Shown here piece by piece: positions 6,240-11,167 of a DNA stretch of 11,167 nt; position 1 is the first letter of the stretch, and every line of letters starts with the position of its first letter. Both the position numbers and the translations under genes were made by a program. This DNA comes from Bacillota bacterium (lineage in GTDB: Bacteria; Bacillota; Clostridia; Lachnospirales; Lachnospiraceae), in NCBI GenBank assembly GCA_023419655.1, contig JAEZXP010000199.1:1-11167 (forward strand), given 5' to 3'. The notes below the pieces were generated by a model, which was not told where the DNA came from, searched no databases, and worked only from the letters and a program-made list of their open reading frames with translations.

Positions 6240-6755
6240 TTATGATTTCCACAAGGTTCCAAACTCTTCATCAATCATATGAAACAGAAAGTCCATATAA
6301 AAATACTCCACCCATAACCCTTTTTCTCCCAGTTCCTTGATTTCTTCACGGGTTGCCCATTTTGCGTCAGCCACCTCTGCCGGTTGTAAGTCAAGCTCTT
6401 CAATACTCACATCCGTCTTTACCAGCCACACGGCACAGAAGCTGTTATGCCTTCTGTACATCATCGCAAGGCTGGAATTTTGACGGGTAGCCTTAATTCC
6501 CAGCTCCTCCCACAGCTCCTTCTGGCAGGTTGTCCACGCATCATCTCCTGAAATTGCTGAACCTCCTGTATTCGCCCAATAACCGGGCTTCCAGCTGACG
6601 GTATCTGTTCTTTTTTGTATCAGAATCTGCCCCTTGCTATTGATAGGGTAAATATGCACAACCAGATGGTAATCCCCTTCTGCCAGCGGCTTTCCCCTTT
6701 CGTGGGTTCTCCCTGTCTTTACAAAGCATTTATCATATATATCCCAGAGCTCCAT
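6240..6755 (-). CDS. Nudix hydrolase, IPP-isomerase-like subgroup
   Basis: Nudix enzymes act on nucleoside-diphosphate-linked or isoprenoid diphosphate substrates in the cytoplasm. In this 171-residue protein (from ATG 6755), MELWDIYDK, YHLVVHIYPIN, ILIQKRTDT and PGYWANTGG follow the IPP isomerase/YfcD-like layout. The Nudix box runs from GSAISGD to KELWEELGI. It reads Gx5Dx7KEUxEExGU, so the usual first Glu is Asp and the usual Arg is Lys, while the metal-binding EE pair is kept. The cysteine and glutamate pattern of a true IPP isomerase is not evident, so I do not assign that reaction. Start: the frame extends to TTG/ATG codons at 6795-6800, but these lack a ribosome-binding site. GGAGG at 6761-6765, five bases before ATG 6755, decides it. 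The gene leads a two-gene unit with the DUF4349 lipoprotein. Confidence 0.85.
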   Translation of the reverse strand: MELWDIYDKCFVKTGRTHERGKPLAEGDYHLVVHIYPINSKGQILIQKRTDTVSWKPGYWANTGGSAISGDDAWTTCQKELWEELGIKATRQNSSLAMMYRRHNSFCAVWLVKTDVSIEELDLQPAEVADAKWATREEIKELGEKGLWVEYFYMDFLFHMIDEEFGTLWKS

Positions 6756-6760
6756 TGTAT

Positions 6761-6765
6761 CCTCC
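6761..6765 (-). promoter_or_regulatory. Ribosome-binding site deciding the Nudix gene start
   Basis: GGAGG on the minus strand, five bases before ATG 6755. The upstream in-frame starts at 6800 (TTG) and 6797 (ATG) are preceded by an AT-rich stretch with no purine-rich motif. Confidence 0.75.
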
Positions 6766-6769
6766 ATCT

Positions 6770-6783
6770 GCCGCTTCAGCGGC
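6770..6783 (-). promoter_or_regulatory. GC-rich hairpin in the Nudix gene leader
   Basis: GCCGCTGAAGCGGC on the minus strand is a perfect inverted repeat: a 5-bp stem GCCGC/GCGGC closing a UGAA tetraloop. It ends four bases before the GGAGG. In the longer-start reading it would be coding (PLKRQ). With the preferred start it is a leader structure that could affect translation or mRNA stability. Confidence 0.4.
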
Positions 6784-6865
6784 ATTTCTATTTTCATCAA
6801 TTAAAAATCGATGTTGTTTCATTCTATGTCAATCACCTATGGGAAGTTTTTTTCTGTTTGCGTTT

Positions 6866-6894
6866 ATTATATGACAAAGCCAAAAAAATGTAAA
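6866..6894 (-). promoter_or_regulatory. Strong sigma-A-type promoter of the Nudix-DUF4349 unit
   Basis: On the minus strand, TTTACA (6889-6894, 5/6) and TATAAT (6866-6871, 6/6) are separated by 17 bases. The predicted start is near 6859, giving a leader of about 105 bases. A second TTGACA occurs at 6828-6833 but lacks a good -10. Confidence 0.7.
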
Positions 6895-6928
6895 CCTATG
6901 TGCATGCATTGGTCTTCTTTGCCACATG

Positions 6929-6973
6929 AAAAGGGCAGCCGCAAAATTCATCCGATATGTTTTGCAGCCGCCC
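6929..6973 (-). terminator. Rho-independent terminator of the CpdB-like gene
   Basis: On the minus strand, arm GGGCGGCTGCAAAA (6960-6973) pairs with TTTTGCGGCTGCCC (6933-6946) across a 13-base loop and is followed by TTTT (6929-6932). Fourteen base pairs form, two of them G-U wobbles. On the plus strand those two positions become A-C mismatches, so the structure favours the leftward transcript. It starts 39 bases beyond the stop of the large gene and 35 bases before the next promoter. Confidence 0.75.
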
Positions 6974-7012
6974 ATTTTCTAAATTATATTCTTTTATAAT
7001 TTTATCAGAATA

Positions 7013-10000
7013 CTATTTCTTTCCAACAAGCACCTTTACTAAAGGTCCTCTTCCTGCCTTATTCGTACCCCACAGTTTGATGGCTGTACCTTCCTTCTGT
7101 GCAGGAATTTCTATGGTAAATTTACCGTCATTATCAATTGTTCCCTTGTAAGTCTTTTTTCCAATCTGCGCATAGACCATGGTCTGCGTCTTTGCCACCT
7201 CAGAAGGTGCGTTCTCGAATTCCTTCGGCGTCTCTGTGCTGGTTTGCGCAGCGTCAGCCGGAACATAATCCAGAAGCTCAATGGAGCCGGTAATCTTTTT
7301 ATCTCCTGCCAATACTTTGTTGACAGCCGGTGAATCCGGTGAAACCTTAACAAGCTTTGTAACCAATGGCTCACTGGTCCCTGCTTCATTGGCCGCATAT
7401 ACCGTGACCGGGGTTCCCGATATGTCTCTGTCAATTTCCAGCGTATATATATACTGTCCGGTTACTTCATCGTAGTCATACTCCTTGGTACGGTATTCCT
7501 TCTTGCCGATTGTCAAAGTAATCTCACAGCCCTGGATGCTCACTACCTTCGCAACCTTATCCGTATTGGTTATTTCATTCAAAAGTTCGGGTACATCCGG
7601 TCTTCCTGCAATTACCGTATACGATCTTGCCAGAAGAATCCTGCCATCCACGAATCTTACCATGGCATATACCTTCGTTCCAGCCTCCAGCTTCTCCTCC
7701 AGAGAATACATGAAAGTTGTATCATAATCGGTCGATGTACTGTAAATCTTACTCTTAAAATCCTGACCCTTACCTTGGGTAATTGCTATATTGACAGTTC
7801 CGCCCGATTCGTAGGTTCCTGTTATCAGGTTCGATTTATTCGTTATACGGTTCAGTGTCAGATTCGTTGAATCGGGTTTAACATACTCTTCAATATCCCT
7901 GACAATCACCTCCACAGGATAGCTATATCTTACCTTTCCATCCTTAACATCCGAGGCTACGATTAATAAAGACTGTCCGGCATAAAGCTGGTCTTTGAAA
8001 TCAAATGAGAACCTTCCGTTCTTATCCGTCTTTGTAGTATAGGTCTTGTCGGAAAGTTTCAGCTCAACGTTCGTACCGGATGATGCGGGAATAGAGCCTG
8101 TAATTATTTTTTCTATATTACTGACCTCATTAACTACCGGTGCATTAGGAGCTGCTTCACTTACGGTAATCGTTGCTACCCTGCTGTTTCTTGATACATG
8201 GTCAATTGCATAGACCTTTATGGTTGTTCCTGCTTCCTGCGGAGGCAGCATCATTAGAAATTGTCCGTCAGGAGATACATGCACCTTGGTTTCCTCAATT
8301 TTAAGGTACGGGGCGTATATTTCCTTATTCGCTTCATACAGCTTTCTGCCGCCCTCATCCGAAACATATACAATATCATCAATAATCGCTATCGCCGTGG
8401 TGATATCTTCACGGGCATCACCCACCATATAGTTAACATTATTATACAAAGGGCTGACAATAGGCTGGTTTGGCCCGGTGCGGTTAATCCTCACCTCTAC
8501 ACGTTCACTCTCCAGTCCTCTTTCCTCATCCTTAACGTATAACGTAATATAGGTTTCCGCCATCTGTCCTGGAAGAGCAATAGAGAATGTTCCATTCCTG
8601 TTTATTTTTTCTTCGTATATGCTGCTCGGTGTCTCAATAACCAAAATGGTATTTGGCTCTGCTTTTCCACTGATTTTTGATTTTCTGTTGGTATAATTAT
8701 CTACAATCGGTCTTGGCAAAAGATTCTCGTCAAAATTATCAACGACTACTCTTTTAACCGCTTTATTGCCATGGATGTCCTCCGCATAAACAGTATATAT
8801 ATCATTTTTCCATACTGTAAAGCCTTTGCCCGGTATATCCCTTGCTGCACTCCATGCACTATAGCTTGTATCATATTCTCCATTTATAAATTTCAGATAC
8901 TTAATCTCCGAATCATCCGCCGCCTGTACCATGATTTCATACGAGCTTCCAGTTGGATTGGTTATCAATGGAGCCACAACGATATGAGGGGGCGTGGTAT
9001 CTTCCGTTTTAGCCGGTTGCGACGCTGTGTAATACAGGTATTGGCTCTTCTGCAACAGCTTATTCACATACCATGGTGTTTCTTCAAATAATGCGCTGGC
9101 ATAGTACGGCACCTTAACAATGAATTTATAGTCCCGCGGTAAAGCCACGCTCCAATTATAGTCAATCTGCGGCAAGATACTGCCGCTTTCTGAAAGCTGA
9201 TTTATATATCTGCCCAATACGGACTGACCTCTGACAAAACCTTTCAGTACGGTCTGAGTTTCCACACCCTGGTTTGCCATTGTGGGTTTTGTAATCTTAT
9301 TGGTAGCAATTAAGAGCTCCATATCATCCGTAACTTCTTTGCCCTGATAGGTTACATTGGATATTCTCTTATTATTGCCTATACGATTTCCTGAAAAATC
9401 ATATCTGGGGTCCTTAGAGGGGTCAATTACATAGCTGATTCCGTCAAATACATAGAAATTGCTCCAATCATTCAGCCATTCCTCCCGTATCAGGGATTTC
9501 AGCCGTGTTTCTTTCATCAGGGATGACATCGTATCGTCTTCCCACGGTGTGTTTCTGACTGTAGTCTCATAAGCACTGGCAGACCACTCCAGCCATTCCT
9601 TTAACTGGGCTCCTGTTATGGAATATACATAAAGGTAGCTGTTATAATCCTGAAGAGCCGCTAAATCTGCCTCTGTTATCTTGTCAGAAATATTAACAAA
9701 ATCCTCTATGTTCTCAACTCCGAAGCTTTCATAGGTAGAAGCCGCTATAACAGGATAGTCGAGATACTTCTTGTCAGCTCCTTTCACTCTGTTCAAAGCA
9801 TAGTGAATCTTCGAGTCATTCAGTAATTGAATCGCAACATTATCCGTCAATAAACCAAAATAATTCTGGATAGTAACACCCGGCTCCAGCTCTCCTAAAA
9901 CGTCCGTAGCATAATCCAGTAACTGCTCTTCCCATTCTCCGAACATGGAAGCAATGGTTTTATCCTCAATGGTATTCTTTTCTGATACCATCCGCAAATT

Positions 10001-11029
10001 TGACTTGCGGTTTACAATCCTTACCGAATCACCTTTAATCTCCAGTTCTAAATCAACTACGCCTATCGCTCTGCCCCGGTCACCTGCCATCACTAGATTC
10101 TTTTCATTGATGAGGTACGTATTTTTATCAACTCCGGGAAGCTTATAATAAGGAGATGTCATATCATTCGTGGGAAACAGGTTGTGCTCATGCCCGCATA
10201 TAATAACATCGATTTCAGGTATCTTCGTTAAAGCATATGCCGCATTCTTATAGTTAAGCTCAGGATTTTCAGGCCCCATTCCGGTATGGGACACAGCAAT
10301 AATTATATCTGCACCCATTTCCTTTAGCTTGGCAGCCTGTGTCTTGGCATTCTCCACAATATCTTCACCGATTAATATTCCGGCGTAGCTGTGCGTTTTA
10401 CCTGTAAGTGTAGGAACAGTCTGCCCGATAACCCCTATACGAACCTCTGCTTCTTTACCGGATTTGGTTTTAACCGTACGGGTAATCAGCATATTTTCAA
10501 GGAAGGGATGTTCACCTGTCCTTGCATCCGTAACATTTGATACGACAGTAATATCACGAAGTCCTGAGCCGTCCAGCTGACGAAGGATATAATCATATCC
10601 GTAATCAAACTCATGATTACCTAAGGTTATCGCATCATAACCCACATACTTCAAAGCCTTGAAGATAGGCTGTATCGCTTCCTGATTCGCCGCAAAGATG
10701 TACTCCGTAGTATAATCGAAGATGGTGTCTCCTGCATCAAAAGTAACCGTGTTTCCCTCTGGAAGCTCTGCTTTTGTCTTATTAATAAGGTCAAATACTC
10801 TTGCAAGGCCTCCATTATTATAATCCACGCCACGCTCATAGTCTTTGCTGTTAAGCTGTCCATGTATGTCCGTGGTTCCTATAATTCTAAAATCAACTAT
10901 CTCAGCTTCATCTTTAGCAGCAAATACTCTGCGAAGCTGATTCGTACCGGTACCAATTAAAAGGCCAAGAGCCAATGTTCCTAAAATCATCTTGGTCAAA
11001 AGATGAAATGTTGTCTTTCTTTTCGTCAT
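7013..11029 (-). CDS. Exported CpdB-like 2',3'-cyclic nucleotide phosphodiesterase/nucleotidase with Ig-like repeats
   Basis: The family hydrolyses nucleotides and 2',3'-cyclic nucleotides outside the cell to nucleosides and phosphate. The 1338-residue product (from ATG 11029) has a signal peptide (basic MTKRKTTFH, hydrophobic core to about residue 28, likely cleavage near VFAA 35-38). The metallophosphoesterase domain spans about 45-345: TTDIHG (D54, H56), DAGD (D101), GNHEFD (N138, H139, D142), VSHTG (H248) and CGHEH (H280, H282). The 5'-nucleotidase C-terminal domain spans about 380-615, with ITGAQLKEWLE and NFYVFDGISYVID as in CpdB. From about 680 to the end there is a series of roughly six or seven Ig-like modules, several starting PxxPxVNxV and ending GTxIKVYA-like. 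No LPXTG, SLH or lipobox is seen. The start is set by GGAGG (11034-11038), four bases upstream; ATG 11059 lacks one. Two substrate-site motifs differ from CpdB. Confidence 0.92.
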   Translation of the reverse strand: MTKRKTTFHLLTKMILGTLALGLLIGTGTNQLRRVFAAKDEAEIVDFRIIGTTDIHGQLNSKDYERGVDYNNGGLARVFDLINKTKAELPEGNTVTFDAGDTIFDYTTEYIFAANQEAIQPIFKALKYVGYDAITLGNHEFDYGYDYILRQLDGSGLRDITVVSNVTDARTGEHPFLENMLITRTVKTKSGKEAEVRIGVIGQTVPTLTGKTHSYAGILIGEDIVENAKTQAAKLKEMGADIIIAVSHTGMGPENPELNYKNAAYALTKIPEIDVIICGHEHNLFPTNDMTSPYYKLPGVDKNTYLINEKNLVMAGDRGRAIGVVDLELEIKGDSVRIVNRKSNLRMVSEKNTIEDKTIASMFGEWEEQLLDYATDVLGELEPGVTIQNYFGLLTDNVAIQLLNDSKIHYALNRVKGADKKYLDYPVIAASTYESFGVENIEDFVNISDKITEADLAALQDYNSYLYVYSITGAQLKEWLEWSASAYETTVRNTPWEDDTMSSLMKETRLKSLIREEWLNDWSNFYVFDGISYVIDPSKDPRYDFSGNRIGNNKRISNVTYQGKEVTDDMELLIATNKITKPTMANQGVETQTVLKGFVRGQSVLGRYINQLSESGSILPQIDYNWSVALPRDYKFIVKVPYYASALFEETPWYVNKLLQKSQYLYYTASQPAKTEDTTPPHIVVAPLITNPTGSSYEIMVQAADDSEIKYLKFINGEYDTSYSAWSAARDIPGKGFTVWKNDIYTVYAEDIHGNKAVKRVVVDNFDENLLPRPIVDNYTNRKSKISGKAEPNTILVIETPSSIYEEKINRNGTFSIALPGQMAETYITLYVKDEERGLESERVEVRINRTGPNQPIVSPLYNNVNYMVGDAREDITTAIAIIDDIVYVSDEGGRKLYEANKEIYAPYLKIEETKVHVSPDGQFLMMLPPQEAGTTIKVYAIDHVSRNSRVATITVSEAAPNAPVVNEVSNIEKIITGSIPASSGTNVELKLSDKTYTTKTDKNGRFSFDFKDQLYAGQSLLIVASDVKDGKVRYSYPVEVIVRDIEEYVKPDSTNLTLNRITNKSNLITGTYESGGTVNIAITQGKGQDFKSKIYSTSTDYDTTFMYSLEEKLEAGTKVYAMVRFVDGRILLARSYTVIAGRPDVPELLNEITNTDKVAKVVSIQGCEITLTIGKKEYRTKEYDYDEVTGQYIYTLEIDRDISGTPVTVYAANEAGTSEPLVTKLVKVSPDSPAVNKVLAGDKKITGSIELLDYVPADAAQTSTETPKEFENAPSEVAKTQTMVYAQIGKKTYKGTIDNDGKFTIEIPAQKEGTAIKLWGTNKAGRGPLVKVLVGKK
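8000..8990 (-). repeat. Middle part of the Ig-like module array (within the CpdB-like gene)
   Basis: These bounds cover the first modules after the catalytic domains. Approximate module limits in protein numbering from ATG 11029 are 680-763, 772-850, 858-960, 960-1045, 1056-1142, 1143-1229 and 1230-1338. Shared features are a Pro-Xaa-Xaa-Pro opening, an N-x-I/V-x-x segment, an ITG-S/T-Y/I turn, a D-x-(N/D)-G-x-F-x-x-x-L strand pair, and a closing V-x-A-x-D/N. They look like bacterial Ig domains of the Big_6 type. Copies are well diverged, so this is not a recent tandem duplication. The array likely acts as a stalk or wall/polysaccharide-binding region. Confidence 0.5.
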
Positions 11030-11033
11030 TCTT

Positions 11034-11038
11034 CCTCC
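11034..11038 (-). promoter_or_regulatory. Ribosome-binding site deciding the CpdB-like gene start
   Basis: GGAGG on the minus strand, four bases before ATG 11029. The in-frame ATG at 11059 has only AGAAAAACAG before it and lies in a hairpin loop. Starting at 11029 also puts a Lys/Arg-rich end directly in front of the signal peptide's hydrophobic core. Confidence 0.75.
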
Positions 11039-11045
11039 ATTCCTC

Positions 11046-11071
11046 TTAGAAAAACCCATCTGTTTTTCTAA
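11046..11071 (-). promoter_or_regulatory. Perfect hairpin in the leader of the CpdB-like gene
   Basis: On the minus strand TTAGAAAAAC (11062-11071) and GTTTTTCTAA (11046-11055) are perfect complements, ten base pairs around a 6-base loop AGATGG. It lies eight bases before the GGAGG of the preferred start. It is not a classical terminator because the stem is AT-rich and GAGG, not a U-run, follows. It could be a leader stem affecting ribosome access or an operator. Confidence 0.45.
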
Positions 11072-11120
11072 TAATAGTCTTCATTGCCAGTGTTTCACAT
11101 CCCGGACATATTTTAGGAAA

Positions 11121-11126
11121 ATTATA
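11121..11126 (-). promoter_or_regulatory. Probable -10 box of the CpdB-like gene
   Basis: TATAAT on the minus strand, in an AT-rich stretch, about 90 bases upstream of the start codon. No good -35 hexamer is found at 16-18 bases (the best are ATTATT-like). Expression may be weak or activator-dependent, or the true promoter may lie beyond the window. Confidence 0.35.
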
Positions 11127-11167
11127 AGGCAAAAGAATGGCAAAATAATTAAGAAAAACTTATGATT

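Noticed and set aside
6828..6833. Second -35-like TTGACA before the Nudix gene
   Set aside because: The hexamer 17 bases downstream is GATTTT, a poor -10. The TTTACA/TATAAT pair at 6866-6894 is far better.

Overview
The window looks like a chromosomal segment of a low-to-moderate GC Gram-positive anaerobe in Clostridia, probably a Lachnospiraceae relative. This is inferred from strong Shine-Dalgarno sequences, TTG starts, TATAAT promoters, the cytidine deaminase and DeoD types, and a DUF4349 lipoprotein. Species cannot be determined by eye. There are no RNA genes, CRISPR arrays, insertion sequences or phage genes. Nine coding regions are supported: two read rightward (the partial kinase and the MATE transporter) and seven read leftward.

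Layout. (1) Positions 1-656 hold the 3' end of a sensor histidine kinase gene, starting inside its phospho-acceptor domain. (2) Positions 774-2823, minus strand, hold a nucleoside-catabolism operon transcribed deoD, deoC, cdd, with a recognisable promoter upstream of deoD. (3) Positions 2824-3170 are a 347-base divergent control region. It has one promoter facing deoD and one facing a MATE efflux gene. Each leader carries a version of nearly the same palindrome. (4) Positions 3171-4565 hold the MATE transporter, which converges with only 11 bases to spare on an unrecognised small exported protein (4577-4993, minus). (5) Positions 5175-6755, minus, hold a two-gene unit: a Nudix hydrolase of the IPP-isomerase-like type followed by a DUF4349 lipoprotein. 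(6) Positions 7013-11029, minus, hold a 1338-residue exported CpdB-like nucleotidase/cyclic phosphodiesterase with about six or seven C-terminal Ig-like repeats. It is followed by a hairpin terminator at 6929-6973.

How the genes could work together. The surface phosphoesterase could release nucleosides from extracellular nucleotides. DeoD would split purine (deoxy)nucleosides, Cdd would deaminate cytidine, and DeoC would feed deoxyribose-5-phosphate to glycolysis. A nucleoside transporter, a phosphopentomutase and a pyrimidine nucleoside phosphorylase would have to be encoded elsewhere. The link between the large exported enzyme and the deo operon is thematic inference, since unrelated genes lie between them.

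No clearly new defence or mobile system is visible. The best leads are the shared palindrome in the divergent deoD/MATE leaders, the altered substrate-binding motifs of the CpdB-like enzyme, and the hairpins in the leaders of the nucleotidase and Nudix genes.
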